The notes under the pieces were generated by a model, which saw only the letters and a program-made list of their open reading frames with translations, had not been told where the DNA came from and did no database searches. 64,000 bases of DNA from Bugulina stolonifera. Its lineage: Eukaryota; Bryozoa; Gymnolaemata; Cheilostomatida; Bugulidae. Made by a program: the position numbers and the translations under genes. The stretch spans positions 1,116,001 through 1,180,000 of the forward strand of contig OW285194.1 of NCBI GenBank assembly GCA_935421135.1, written 5' to 3'. Shown here one piece after another: positions 1-13,049 of this stretch (positions are counted from its first letter, which is position 1; every line of letters starts with the position of its first letter).

Positions 1-518
1 ACATAGAGTGTACTCAGAAGCAGTCACTTCCTGCACTACATTTCTTATAACAATGATCGTTATCACAATCTTGGTTGTCTAGACAATCAGTTTGGTCACA
101 TCCTGCTAAAATTTAGTAGGCCAGACTACCATGTATATGTAGGGCCTAAACCTATTTCATGACACAGCTCACTTGAAGTTATGGTTAATTTTAACATGGT
201 CGAGCTTAAAGGGGTTATGCCACGTGTTTTAAGGTAGTATCAAGACACGCACTCAGCTATTTAATGGCACAATATATTGAGTGCCTAGATATTTAATATT
301 CTAGTACTGTAGTTATTTGATGTTTGTGCCGTCCAGGCTATATCTAGGACAACTAGGCACAACACAATGTATAGGCATACAGAAGAACACAAAAATAGCC
401 GGTGTATATAGTGTGGCCAGATGAAATACCGAACCTACCAATAAAGGCAGTTACTTATTGCCAGCGAAAGGAAGGGCCAGAAAAATTCAAAGACTTGCAC
501 AAGTTATCCTACAGCTAC
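1..518. other. Intergenic, nothing recognised
   Basis: AT-rich DNA with no convincing exon, RNA gene or repeat boundary on either strand. Confidence 0.5.
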
Positions 519-592
519 ATTCTGCTTCACTCATAGCTCCAAAAGCTAAACAATGAGATAGCTTTAGTGGATATGCAGGAAGCTGGCCACTT
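519..592 (+). repeat. Dispersed repeat fragment related to the 5.4 kb foldback
   Basis: Two stretches here (about 519-557 and 549-592) reappear in reverse complement near 5371-5410 and 5635-5677, directly beside and inside the loop of the inverted repeat at 5407-5750. This marks a fragment of the same repeat family. No coding potential is evident. Confidence 0.55.
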
Positions 593-754
593 TGCTTTTG
601 GACTGCAGGTGGCTGGGTCGCATAGCTTACTACCATAGATGGACACGTAAGTATAACTTTGTTTTGTAGGATATGGTGTACCAGCATTGATGCTTTGCAT
701 CCTGCTAATCATTGGGTCTTCCTGTACACCATCAAGGTATGCTGCTATGCACAT

Positions 755-1990
755 TACCTATGACCTGACTGTTGCAGTAACACATTGCACATTGTGTTGC
801 TAATGGGTGGCTTGATAATATGAACAAGCCCTGGGTCCCCATGCACAGTCCAATAGTTATATATATAACTATATTGATAATGACCCGGCTGCTGCAGCAA
901 CACAATGCACCTTGTGTTGATTATGGGTGGCTTGATAATATGAACAAGCCCTGGGTCCCCATGCACAGCCCATTAGTTATACATATAACTATATTGATAA
1001 TGACCCGACTGTTGCCGTAGCACATTCATGTTGCTAATGGGTGGCTTGATAATATGAACAAGCCCTGGGTCCCCATGCACAGTCCAATAGTTATACATAT
1101 AACTATATTGATAATGACCCGACTGTTGCCGTAGCACATTCATGTTGCTAATGGGTGGCTTGATAATATGAACAAGCCCTGGGTCCCCATGCACAGTCCA
1201 ATACATGTAGTTATACATATAACTGTACTAATAATGACCCGACTGTTGCAGTAACACATTGCACATGGTGTTACTAATGGGTGGCTTGATGATATTGATA
1301 ACAAGCCTGGGTCCCCATGCACAGTCTACTAGTTATACACATAACTACATTGATAATGACCCGACTGTTGCAGTAACACATTGGTGTTGCCTATCATGGA
1401 TCCCATGGGTCCCAATGCACAGTCTAATACATGTAGTTGTGTATACCCTACTGTTGCAGTAACATATTTGTGGCTTGACATTGTATTGTAAACAAGCCTG
1501 GGTCCCCACAAACAGACCAATAGTTATACATATACATGTAGCTATATTGATATAATGACCCTATTGTTGCAGTGACACATATTTTGTGTTACCTATTGGA
1601 TGGCTTGATATTATGTTAACAAGCCTGGGTCCCCATCCACAGTCTAATAGTTATGTACATGCATAACTGCATGTATACTGATGATGACACCACTGTCGCA
1701 GTGTTCTGCTGCTTATGGATGGCTTGATATTATATTGTGAACAAGCCTGTGGCCCTATGAATAAGCACAGTCTAAGAAATATTGATAATGATCTGTCTGT
1801 TGCAATAACACAACATGACTGTGTTGTTTATAATGGCTTGATGTTATATGAACAAGCCTTGGCTTCCATGGTTGCTTTATCTGGCAACAGTATATTATTG
1901 ATGTGGCCAACATTACATACTGTCAAGCGACATATTGTGTCATTTACTGAGTGGCTTGATATTATATGAAAAAGCCTCAGTTCTGAAGCA
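755..1990. repeat. Decaying ~118 bp satellite array, about ten units
   Basis: The motif GGGTGGCTTGATAATATG recurs at about 805, 925, 1039, 1153 and 1279, giving periods of 120, 114, 114 and 126 bp. Degraded copies (TGGCTTGATATTATAT and similar) follow near 1470, 1598, 1713, 1832 and 1950. Each unit also carries AACAAGCC..TGGGTCCCCATGCACAGTC and a GACTGTTGCAGTAACACA block. The first five units are well conserved and the rest drift. Short open frames on both strands are by-products of the periodicity. Confidence 0.85.
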
Positions 1991-4900
1991 CAGTTTAATG
2001 GCTATAGTAAAGATGGCAAGAGTGTGAAAGCAACCAACCTCTCTTGTGGATTGCTGGATGTTTCATATAATATTTATATGGTGTTAACTAAGACTATGCT
2101 ACACCATGAAGCATTACACAGTTTAGTTTGTGTTTATAGCATGAACAGGATTGTTGAATAAAGTAGCTGCAGCCGGCCTGGCTATATAGCCATTGAATCT
2201 GATTATCTTGCAATGTTGAATTAGGCATAGCCTTAACAGATGATAGCCAGTAATGAATCTGAGGCTATAATTGGCAAAGGTGACTGGTTTCATCAATACA
2301 GACAGGCTGGGCAGGTAGATTGGTCTTTGCTGGACTCGACATGTATGTGAGAATGACAGAATTTTATAGATGTCACATCAAGGATCACGGAGTCCTATAA
2401 TATCAATGTCTTCAAGTGAGGATTCATATTACTGTCGTAGTCAGTGTTGAGTAAATCGTTGTTCTCTAACTGATGATAGTGTTTGCCAACCTATATTGAT
2501 TTGTACAGGATTTGGCAGCTATAAAAAATAAATGATCACCTCCAAATGATAAAATGATTGGTGACAATTTCTTATATAGAAATTTGACAATAAAGTGATA
2601 AAAAATAAGAAAGCTATCAGCTTGAAGGGATCATTCTCAGAAACAGTTGGTGAGACTGCAAAACACAATGGAAGTGACCTGTGTTAAACTATATACAGTG
2701 TATAATACATTATATAAGAAAGATGGAGACAACTCCACAGAATATAATAGCAAAACAATAATTCACCTTGTACTGTAATTGGTTGAATTTCTAGAAATAT
2801 TGAGGAATGACAGATGTATGATACATTCTGTGTTGTGATAAACCTTCTACGCTTGCAAATCAATTTTACCATAGCTGAACAAGTCATAAAATGATGTCTT
2901 ATGAAACGAAAAGTCTTCGGCTAATGTGCATTATAGTCTACTCTTGGTCTGCACAAATTAGTTGTTTTTCCTGGCTAAAAGCTCGACAATTAATTGAAAA
3001 AGGTTGAAGTCTTTTAACTACATGTACCCTGCTAAGTACAAAAAATCTGAAATAGAAAACACTTGAAAGTTTAATTGGCATTGGATTCCTTGGCTGTTTT
3101 ATGACATCAAGTGAATTGTGTACTATTGGTATCAGAAATGTTGTGAAGTTGACTATACCCTAAGTTTATTTCAGACCATAGGCTGTGCCAGTATTGTGGG
3201 CTGCACCTGGAATGTTCAGATTAATGAAAGATATATTATTTTGTGGCTGGTCAGCACACGTTACAAGTGGAAATAGGCTACATTGAAAGCTTTCTAATTA
3301 CTAGAAAAGCTGGCATTTATGAACACTAAACACAGGCCCACTCTGTTATACAATAAGATCTGCTACTTTGAGTTTATAATGTTGGTAGTTGCTCTGGAAC
3401 ATTTATTTAATAGCTGAAAGCTACACATTCCTACATGTAATCTAGCTGGCCTCTTACATGTACATGCTGAACGCTCTATAGTATTGATAGGGAGGTTAGC
3501 CCAGGCCATTGGCTTGGTAGTGGCTTGCTTGCTAGCTAGCTTATCCAGTTGGGAAGCTACTTTAAGTTGTACAGGCTAGGCTTGACCAATTTAATAGCCA
3601 AAAGTTTGGTAATCGAAAAGCAAAATGGAACCACGCTAATGTGGACACACAATTTGCACAGTACTAATAATACTGTTGGGTCTATTTTGTACAAAAATGA
3701 GTTGAAAATACTTGTAGATGCTTTGTAGTTTAGTTGGTTATTTTGTAAGTTGTACTTGGATATCTATCAGCAACAGATGGACCGGTAATGAAATAGCTAG
3801 CTAGCTAGCTAGCAATGGCTTGTAGCTGCTAGTGATCAAAAAGCCAAATGATTAGATTTGTACATGCAGTAACTTTGCTGCAGTTAGCTACATCAATCTG
3901 ATGGGTAGAATTCATTCTTTGAAATAATTTAACACGTCATCTAACTAGCTAAGTCAATGATATCATTGGCAACTAGCATACATAATATAATTATGATAAA
4001 TTGAATATCCAAGTTTATTATGCATCTGGAACTTGAGCGAGTACACTGAATTCAGTTGCACCGGACTACATTTAGTTGTCTAACTTGTGTCATATTTGAC
4101 CATTCACATGTATGTTTCTATTGAGATTTTGGAATTAGTAGTGATCTAATTCATATGATGAAAGCTTTACCGATTCTACTGTTTGTATATGATGTTTATG
4201 CACATGTAGATACCTTTGTGCCAGTTTGATACTAATCACAATGTATGCCCCTCTGTTAAGTGTTTGGGGAAAAATGTGCATAACTAATATTCGAAATGTC
4301 ACTAGCTACATTGTACATGTAGCAGATTGTGGCCATAGACAAGCTGGGAAAATTTCATGACTCACTTTCAAGAGTTAGGATTGCACCAGCAGAAAGTTGC
4401 AAGGTGTATGTGGTTGCTGGGAACACTATTATATCAAGTTGATAATGGCTTCAACCCAGAAATATATATAAGTAAAATTATACACTTTTATTAATCAAGT
4501 TGACCAACTAAATAGCTCATTTGTAAATGTACATATTATCATCTAAGCCTAGATGGTGTTGCTGCATTTATTGCTGCACACATTTGCAGTTGCTGTTTGT
4601 TTATACCTGTGAATAAGGTTTAACAAAGTAATGGTTGTTTTGTACCTCCTCTGTCTTTGTGACATGAAATTTGCCAGCAGGGCTAGTAGAGACAACTAAC
4701 AGAGAGGTGTTGTTTATGCAAGGCTAACTTTGCCTCGCTATGTAGACACTTGAAATTCACGGATGGTTCTGGATGAACTTTCAAATTTCTTGGGAAATCT
4801 GAAGACTCTTTAAATTTTCAGTCTTGAAAGTTGTAAAACAGGCTACCTACAATGCATCCTGTATCTATTAAGATGTACATTTGTATTATATCATGTCATT

Positions 4901-5370
4901 TACATCTGCGCTGTGTACATGTACATGTAAGTGTATTTATCCATAATGAATATCCCACAATTGCCTAACTAAGGTGGTCAAGTTATCACCAGAGTGGTGT
5001 TGTGCAAAATTCCGGTACAATTTCTATTACGTGCCTTGTGGTGTAAGCTGTAGGTCAGTATTTACATACCACACAAGAATGCTGCTAGCTTCTGGTTAAC
5101 TACTGTACTTACTAGTTTGCAGAAATACATTGAGAGCTAGAAATGCAATGCACATTATGGCAGAGTTTCATAGTGCTAATGTTTCACTTCAAATAAAAAG
5201 CTGTGGTACATGTACCAGGACTGATGCCACTACAGGCTATATATTATACTACTACTATATAAAAATTTTATAATCAAAGATATGGCATTACATCATTATT
5301 AATAATGCATGACTGTATGATGTACAGTGGCTGAGTGTTTACAGCACACAGAATAGGGCTCCTCTGAAGT
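1991..5370. other. Long AT-rich intergenic stretch
   Basis: About 3.4 kb with no supported exon, LTR or TIR boundary. Only minor low-complexity features are visible, such as a GCTAGCTAGCTAGCTAGC run near 3798 and several ACATGTAC palindromes. The short open frames have no recognisable domain. Confidence 0.5.
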
Positions 5371-5406
5371 CTCATTGTTTAGCTTTTGGAGCTATGAGTG
5401 AAGCAG

Positions 5407-5750
5407 AATTATAAATCAAACGAGACTTACCTGTAAGGTGAAGTTTGATAGTAATTCTGCGAACGAATAGCGAAGAAGGTAAACAATCCCGCCCTTGGGT
5501 TAGAGTTTCCCACCCATATTTTACTCTTCGCTATCATTTTATTATTGTGAATGTATGTTACTGATTGTATGTTATTGTTTTCATCATCCTTTTTCAAAAA
5601 CTTTTGCCCTAATCTGTGTGCTCCTCTGAACAAGTGACCAGCTTCCTGCATATCCACTAAAGCTATCTCATTGTTTACCTTCTTCGCTATTCGTTCGCAG
5701 AATTACTATCAAACTTCACCTTACAGGTAAGTCTCGTTTGATTTATAATT
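5407..5750. repeat. Perfect 81 bp inverted repeat (foldback), 182 bp loop
   Basis: The left arm 5407-5487 is an exact reverse complement of the right arm 5670-5750. The right arm contains TTACAGGTAAGTCTCG, a textbook 5' splice-donor string, so each arm holds a donor in opposite orientation. The right arm ends exactly where the ATAT duplication of the next solo LTR begins. It could be a very recent MITE or a recombination product. Confidence 0.85.
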
Positions 5751-5754
5751 ATAT

Positions 5755-6529
5755 TGTAATGGTTCAGGACATTTGTACATACAACTCCAGCCACCCTGAT
5801 GGACCTTGTGCCTAGTAGTTGCCACAGCACTGCTCATCTGACACTTGTTCTCTTGCACTTAACTGTTTCTATAATCATACTTGCCTTGTATTGCATGTCT
5901 AACCATACATTTGATAATTACATACCTGTATATAGCATTACTAAGACATTGTACTGTTTTTATACCCATGTAAAGAGGCCTGACCTCTCAGAATTACTCG
6001 ACATTAATTTTGCATATGATCTAGATGATTCTAAGCATCTTTTGTAATAACCCGACCCATTTTGGGTTGGCCATCGGGCTTCTGGCCACCATGTTGTTGC
6101 GCAATTTTCGGACGACAACATGTTTTCCCGACACTACGTCGGCCTTTTTACCGGAACTTCCTCCGGAAGTTCTCTTACTATATAAAGGGCATTGTTTTTA
6201 CGTTTTGTTGTCTCAGTTCATGCTTAGATCTCAATAAAGACACATCTATACTTATATACAGAGACTTTCACTTAGTAGATAGGTCATTCTAGTTGTTAAG
6301 GTCCTCGACCTTGTAACACGAACTGCCTACTAGGTCGGATCACTCTCTTTCTCAGTATAGTAAACAAGCATTGACTCGGAATCATATGGGTCGTCTTTGG
6401 TAGTTCTTTGACTACTGACATTGATCAATCTTTCATGTAATGAGAAGGCCTAGCACCCCTCATAGGCACTTCACTTTGGACTCGGGAGTCGTCTTAAGAC
6501 GACCACACCAGAAACCAAAATCCATTACA
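5755..6529 (+). mobile_element. Solo LTR, TGTAATGG family, copy 1
   Basis: It starts TGTAATGG and ends CCATTACA (8 bp perfect inverted ends, TG...CA) and is flanked by ATAT on both sides (5751-5754 and 6530-6533). A TATA box (CTATATAAAG, 6178-6187) is followed about 50 bp on by a polyadenylation signal (AATAAA, 6233-6238), the order expected for U3-R of an LTR. Upstream lie CCGGAAGT-type ETS-like sites. There is no internal retrotransposon sequence, so this is a solo LTR left by recombination. Confidence 0.85.
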
Positions 6530-6533
6530 ATAT

Positions 6534-7026
6534 TAGTAAACACTGTGAAATCATTTGTTCACTACTGCATTCTTTCAATGCAAACAGCTTGAATTCAACC
6601 ACTTTCTCTATATGACATAAAGCCCACAGTTGCGTCTTCGTAACAGAGTTGCGTTTGAAGCAGCATTGAATGGCGCTAATGAGTCAAGAGGACACAACTC
6701 TGCTTATAGTAGCACAAATGCAACAAACCCAAATAAGAGAGGCTGCATTGAACATAGACATAAACCACATAACCCCTTTAAATACTAAAACGTCGACGCA
6801 GCAGCAAACCGAACTATTACTGGGCACATGTTGCCTGCACACTTACAACAACGGTGTGCTATGATAAAGTACATTTACAATGTATATGATATGCAAGTGA
6901 AAGTACAACTAGGATCAACAGAGTATATCGACATTTCACTTCTTCAGTGCTCTGTTGTTCAACAAGGTGGCAAGTCAGGAGATATCAAGACAGTAAAATG
7001 CAGAGATTGAGTAGATGAACACTTAC
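6534..7026. other. Spacer between solo LTR and cysteine-rich gene
   Basis: No supported gene. A 64-residue glutamine/threonine-rich plus-strand frame (6670-6864) is open, but it has no recognisable domain and no sign of splicing. Confidence 0.4.
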
Positions 7027-9925
7027 CTTGGAGATGTTGCTGGCAGACAGCCCCTGCATATTATACTATTCCTTGTTTACAGACACATCTGGTACCATCA
7101 GCACTACACTTTGAGTCAGCTAAGAATGCACATACTGAATATGGTAACTCTATTCATCAGACACAAGCACCTACGTATGAATATATAGTATAAGACGTGA
7201 TACTTAGTAGCTTTACCAAGACCAAGTTACAAATCCGTAGTATGACTGTCAACAATGTATATATCTTAATAGCTGTGTACATAAGAAGTAGAGATCGTGG
7301 GTAAGAGCAATGTGTACATACTCATCTAGACATAAGTACGAGATACTTGTATAATCTTACCAGAGTATAGCCATCAGGTTCGAATGCAGTGATAGGAGAC
7401 ACACTATATAATAGACATTCTTCAATTGGTGGGGCTCTAGTGGCTGGACAGCCACATTCAGTATCCACCTCTCCTGGTAGAACATCACATCTGACTGAAA
7501 GAAAGGAAACCATGGCACGTATAATGCGTCATTACCTTGCAGCAATACACATGGGATAATAATCAACTTGGGCAGTATGTCTACCATTGAACTGGTGAGA
7601 GTCGATGAATAGATACCACCAAGGACACATAACTCCTTCAGTCCTTCATTTAAATAAAACAAAATAATCGATTGATTATTATACTGCCAGTGCTACCTCA
7701 TGTCTTCCTAAGTACATAATTACATAATATAATATAACATATTGTAATGGTACAGGACATTTGTATACAACTCCAGCTACCCGGATAAACCTCATAGCAC
7801 CTTAAGTGCCTAGTAGTTGCCACAGCGCTACTCAGCTAACATTCGTACTCTCATACCTAGCTGCTCGTGTACTCATACTCAACTATATTGCTTGTCTAAA
7901 CCATTCATTTAATGTCTACATACGTGCATCTATGTGTTTAAATCTATTCTACTTAACTATATACCATTGTACATTCATGTATGGCAATTACTGAGTCTTT
8001 TGGTACCTTTTATACCCATGTAAAGAGGCCCGACCTTTCAGAATCACTTGATATTCATTTTGCATATGATCTAGATGATTCTAAGCATCTTTTGTATAAC
8101 CCGAACTATTTTGGGTCGGCCGTCGGGCTTCCGGCCGCCATGTTGTTGTGCAACTTCCGGACGACCCTATGTCGTCTTTTCCCGACACTACGTCGGGCGG
8201 AAGTTCTTATACTATATAAAGGACCATGTCTTATCATTTGTTGTCTCAGTCTTTGCTTGGCTTTCAATAAAGACACATCTATACTTGATACAGAGACTTT
8301 CACTTCCTTTTGTCAGGTCATTCGCTTAGCGAACCACCTACTAGGTCGGATCACTGTCTTTCATAGTATAGTCTCCAGGCTAGACTCGGGACCAGATGGG
8401 TCATCTCTGGTAGTACTTTGACTACTGAGACCGCTCAATCTTTCATGTAATGAGAGGGCCTAGCACCACTCATAGGCACTTCATTTTTGGGATCGGCAGT
8501 CGTCCACGGACGACCGCACGAAAAACCAGAAACCATTACAATATTACATTATGTTTAGATATGTATTCAGTAAAGATTGAATATACATGTATGTGTTTTA
8601 TATACATATACATGTAACTCTAATGTCATAACACACATACATGCACTTACCACAGTCTTTCTCTATTTCACATTTACTACCGAGCTGTGCTCCATCTCTA
8701 CACAAACGCCCAGAGCAGTAAGAACCAATATCACAGTCACTTGATGAATCACATTAATCTCCTGTGGATGTTTTACAGTAGCCATCTTTAAACTCACAGT
8801 ACAAGTGGGAGGGGCATATTGGAGTCTCTCCTCTATCTTCATCTTCTGTACAAGCTCTCACACATTGTCCCTGGGTGAGGATTAAATTGAACTTACTATT
8901 AGTTGTAGTAGTTACGACATGTGCACCCCCAACAGCAGCATAAAATCCCAAGACCATCAGTCACATGATCTAGCTAAATTATTTGAATTCATGGCGTATA
9001 TTAAAAGAGATACCTTCTGCACAGTGAAATCCTTCTCTACAGCCAATCTGTCTAAAACAGGGAGCCGAACATATTCCATGAATACAGGTAAGGCCTTGAG
9101 CGCACTGAGTACTTTTGGTACATCTTTCACGGCAATCATCTTCTTACGACTGAAATAAATACATGAGTTGCTGAACCATTATTATAGAGTATACGAGTTC
9201 TTCTGCATAGAAGAAACAATGAGAGATGTTTTACATCACTTCCTGTTTGAGCGAGAGATTGGAAGTTTGTATAAATTCAAGCAAATAATGTAGGACAGGT
9301 AACTCATTGAACAGTCAGCTGTACTGTATTCTTGTAAGCAGACTTATAGAAAGACTGGATGGCTCCCGTCTGTCACACATTTCTGGAAACATTTTCTACT
9401 CTGTCAAGAGGAGCCAATTCCACAGTTCAAAGTTGAAGTACACGATACACCACATAGCCCATGGACACAAGCTTCAGGATGGTCAAAGTTGGTAATATAC
9501 TATAATATACTACATTACACCGCATAAATAAATAAATAACATGAAGAATATCAATGCCTGTGGTGTTCAGGTATCTGTACACACATATTCCAGCTATGTA
9601 AAAAGACCAACCCTGAATGCAATACCTCATACAGGTGTGTAGATGGAACTAAAGCATGATGAAACACAGGTGAGTCATTGTAAATATAGCAGAGAAGAAA
9701 TCTCACACATACAAGTACTAGAAACTCACCAAATATGTAAGAAGAGACCATCACCTTGTAGTATTCATAGCCTGAGAGACAAGAGGTTGACACTCTCCAC
9801 TTACACAGTAATGCTCCTGCCCTGACATATCATTATTTCCCAGCATGCACCTTTGCACACATATCCCTCCAGATGAACAGTACTGGTAGACATTGCAGTC
9901 TGAGTTGATTAAGTAGCACACACAA
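7027..9925 (-). pseudogene. Cysteine-rich extracellular-type multi-exon gene, probably decayed
   Basis: Minus-strand exons with closely spaced cysteines are bounded by splice-like sites. Likely exons are 9757-9922 (approximate), 9330-9492 (approximate), 9014-9149, 8651-8870, 7361-7494 and 7027-7119. Each encodes 5-12 cysteines in short-loop patterns (CxxxxxC, CxC) reminiscent of EB-like or other small disulfide modules of secreted proteins. The 8651-8870 exon joins 7361-7494 in phase 1, which supports a real gene. In-frame stops break it: TAA inside the 8651-8870 exon, TAA inside 7027-7119, TGA inside 9330-9492, and possibly TAA at the start of 9014-9149. Phases do not match at every junction, so some boundaries are provisional. 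Solo LTR copy 2 sits in the intron between 7494 and 8651. The family is not identified; a secreted or receptor ectodomain fits best. Confidence 0.5.
7743..8540 (+). mobile_element. Solo LTR, TGTAATGG family, copy 2
   Basis: TGTAATGG...CCATTACA ends with ATAT duplications on both sides (7739-7742 and 8541-8544). It has an intact TATATAAAG box near 8213 and AATAAA near 8268. The U3 carries GGCCGCCATGTTGTTG (YY1-like) followed by CTTCCGG (ETS-like). It lies inside an intron of the minus-strand cysteine-rich gene, in the opposite orientation. Confidence 0.85.
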
Positions 9926-9949
9926 ACCTTCAACAAACCAGAATTCACA

Positions 9950-10780
9950 TACGATAATATATAAAAGTACTAAGTGATCATATTTTGCCTGGACACATAT
10001 TGTACTTTATCTTTAAATGTAGGAAATTCCGTAGTTACCACTCGGTAAACTATTTATAGTTCATATTATATGCATTATATTATTATGCATCTCAATGAAC
10101 CCGCCAGTGGCACTTGGAATGCATTGCACAATCATGTATGCACTTACATGTTGAGCACAACATAGTGAATTTGACTAGTAGGGAGTTATGTTTCCATTAT
10201 TGAAATAATACCAAGAGTAGACAACTTTCAGTATAAAGCACAATATTTAGAACCACACACTATCTAAATAGGATGGGGGGGGGGGGGGTGTTGACTAACC
10301 CTAAGAAAACGTGACTGTAAGCAATGCTCATTCATATAGAAACGACACATACATTGTAACACACCGCAGGAGCCATGTATACGGAACATTCCTGGAAGCA
10401 ACCAACAATTTCTTTTTGGATCATTTCAATTCCTTTTTAACTTTTTTGCTACCCATCTAATAAATGCCCTGTTCAACAAGCCGTGGGAAGCATGGAAACA
10501 ATCATGAGTTGGCTTCTGGATACTGTATACTGCCTGATCTCCTGTAGCTCATTCTCTACACACATCATTGCTATTCTGTCTTCCATTGAACTTTTGGACA
10601 GGAAGCTGAAATAATAGGAGAGGTAGTTGAATGTAACCCTGCCAATGTTTCAGGTGATATGCTACCTTTAAAGTGCTCATCATTATATGTCATTTTGTTG
10701 AGATACACACCATAAGTATATGTGTACTAATATAACAAGTGATTATATATAGACATCTCAGTATTCTCACAGGTGTTAGT
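9950..10780. other. Intergenic with a poly-G tract
   Basis: No gene recognised. An uninterrupted run of about 15 G residues occurs near 10274-10288 in otherwise AT-rich DNA, a possible slippage site or G-quadruplex former. Confidence 0.45.
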
Positions 10781-10784
10781 TTGA

Positions 10785-10865
10785 ACTCGGCTGGATTTGA
10801 ACCTGCAACCTTCAGAGAAATGTCTGACCCTGTACTGCAGTTCAACCAGCTCTGAGTAAACACAA
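10785..10865 (-). mobile_element. tRNA-derived SINE head
   Basis: Read on the minus strand, an A-box-like TGGTTGAACTGC (10838-10849) is followed by a B box GGTTCAAATCC (10793-10803) at tRNA-like spacing. The arms do not form a clean tRNA cloverleaf by eye, so a tRNA-derived SINE is more likely than a functional tRNA. The 3' body and tail are not defined. Confidence 0.5.
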
Positions 10866-13049
10866 CACTGTGATAGAACAAATGCAGTTGCTCAAAAGAC
10901 TGAGACGGAAAAAACTACAGGCTTATCTGTATGTTCATTGTTCACACAGTCTTATTGCTGTTATAACCACTATAACCTATAGGCCCATATTTCTACCAAT
11001 CCTTCTTACCTTGTAGCAGTTGCTGTATCAACTATCTTAACCATTGGTCATTACCACAGATGTCTCACCACCACAAGCTTCACAGAACATTGCTCTCTGC
11101 TGGAAGCTGAAGAAGATTTACAAAGGACAGTCAGGCAACTGGTGAGAACTCTGGAAGATAAATTTCTTGAATGTTCAGCAACTGTCCATGGTCACTTACT
11201 AAACCAGAAATAGAGAGAATGTAAAAGGAGATGTGTTTTTGTGTTCAGGAATGATAATTTCTAAGTGCATCAAGTGAAAACAGGGTTCAATGTTGTATAT
11301 TATGATGCTAATGGTACTAACATACTTTGGCCAATCAACAATAACTAAAATAATCATGTCTATTACTAAATCGAACATTCACTTTTGATTCAAATTAGAT
11401 GGTTTGGGATTTGCCTAGAATCAACATCAAGTAATAGAGCTATTAGCATTTTCTCCATTCATGGTTTATATTACACAATAGCCTCCTGATGGAAAATCAC
11501 ATTAATTCGCTTAATGAATGCTCTCTAAGTTTAAACACAATAATTAGCAGCTAGCACAGGTTGTCAATAGCTCCGAGTAACACAAGCTACATATTACAAG
11601 CTAGACATCAGTAGAATTGCACTAAAACAATATTACAAACAAGTAAGTCATGTCTAATATTAATAATAACATATTAAACTTTGCATAGCTGAGCCAGGGT
11701 ACAGAGTTGTTATAGAACAAGGCTGCATGTGTGGCTTGTAGCATTTTAAATAAATATTAAACATGTCAGAAATTCCAAGACTTGTTAGCCACCATATCAA
11801 AATTACAAACTCAGCAATGGTTTATGCGTGCACATACAAAACATGTACATACAAAACTTCACTATCTGCAAAGGATAATTACCAGAGAAAGACCAACATG
11901 GACATTCCAAGAAATGACTGGAAAATAAGTTTCATCCACATCTTGTGCAGGCGCCAGCGACCTCTTCAGCTTATATATATATGGATTACTATCAGCTGTA
12001 TAAAAATGACAAAATATAATTACATGCATATCATGATAATTATACATTAGTTGGTATACATGGCAATAAGTAGCACACAAATAGAAATTGTATTTACGTG
12101 TACACTGTACAGTGCATGTAATGAAATCATACACATAGGCCATGTAAGAACTTATGTATATCACAGAGAACTGTTCTGTATAACATTCAGATATGGATAC
12201 AACCATAACATAACATCTCCTGGATAATAAATCTGCCCAATAGATACAAACACTTGATTTGGCATAAAAGGTGCTTGTCAGGTGGTCAACATGACAACCA
12301 ATCATATAACATAAACACTTTGAGCTGATGATCTAATTGGTTGCCAGCAAATCATTTAAAACTCTAAAGAGAACTTGTAAGTATATTTGACACGCTAGTT
12401 TCATGAACACTATTCATCAAAATGAATGGGAGACCTGTTATTGTAAAAGTGTTAGTATGTGACGAGCTATCCAAAAAGCAAGCAGATAGGTGGTTGTAAA
12501 CGAGTCAAATTGGGCGTATTAGCTCGACTGCTATACAGGGTTGGTATGATAAAACAATGTTTTAAAACAACTGTTTTAAACACAATTTAAAACAGCAATA
12601 AAATAAAAAAACAGGTCTTATTTTGTTTTTCTTTCCCTAGCATTCGTTAATAGTGGTTATTTTCAGTTGTTCATATCAACGTTTGTACGTTTCCATTGAT
12701 GTGAGATGAAATAGTTTGGTTGATTGTCTAGAGAATTCCATTCAGAATTGGAGTATATAAAATATGCAAACACAGATCATTGGTGTATGAAAATACTTGC
12801 ATACATATATAGCCTATAACAAATAATTATATAGCCTAGAATGCAGAATGCCAGAGCTAGTGTTCTGAGTGTTACTTACTTACTCACTTACTTAGAGTAG
12901 TCATCACGTTAGACCACTAGGGCGAGTGGAAGGGATGTGCCTCATTTGAGTAAACTGTAGTATTAAAATTTGTGTTAGCTTTTGCTAAATATGATTAAGT
13001 GTCAATTTTTTTTGCTATAGTGACCTCAGCACAGGTCCTGTGACGGCCC
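10866..13049. other. Intergenic, nothing firm
   Basis: AT-rich DNA with no supported exons. A 147-codon minus-strand frame (11862-12305) has no recognised domain and AT-driven composition, so I do not call it a gene. Confidence 0.4.

Noticed and set aside
7981..8421. 146-codon frame shared with copies at 37757 and elsewhere
   Set aside because: It is part of the solo LTR; its recurrence reflects repeat copies, and it is disrupted in others.
7027..9925. Alternative genetic code (TAA/TGA read as sense) in the cysteine-rich gene
   Set aside because: The HEPN, Rho and Gag-Env frames use the standard code, so local decay or wrong exon borders is simpler.
10785..10865. Possible functional tRNA gene
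   Set aside because: A and B boxes are present but the acceptor and anticodon stems do not pair convincingly; a SINE head is more likely.
11862..12305. 147-codon minus-strand frame
   Set aside because: No recognisable domain, AT-rich composition, no splice or promoter context.
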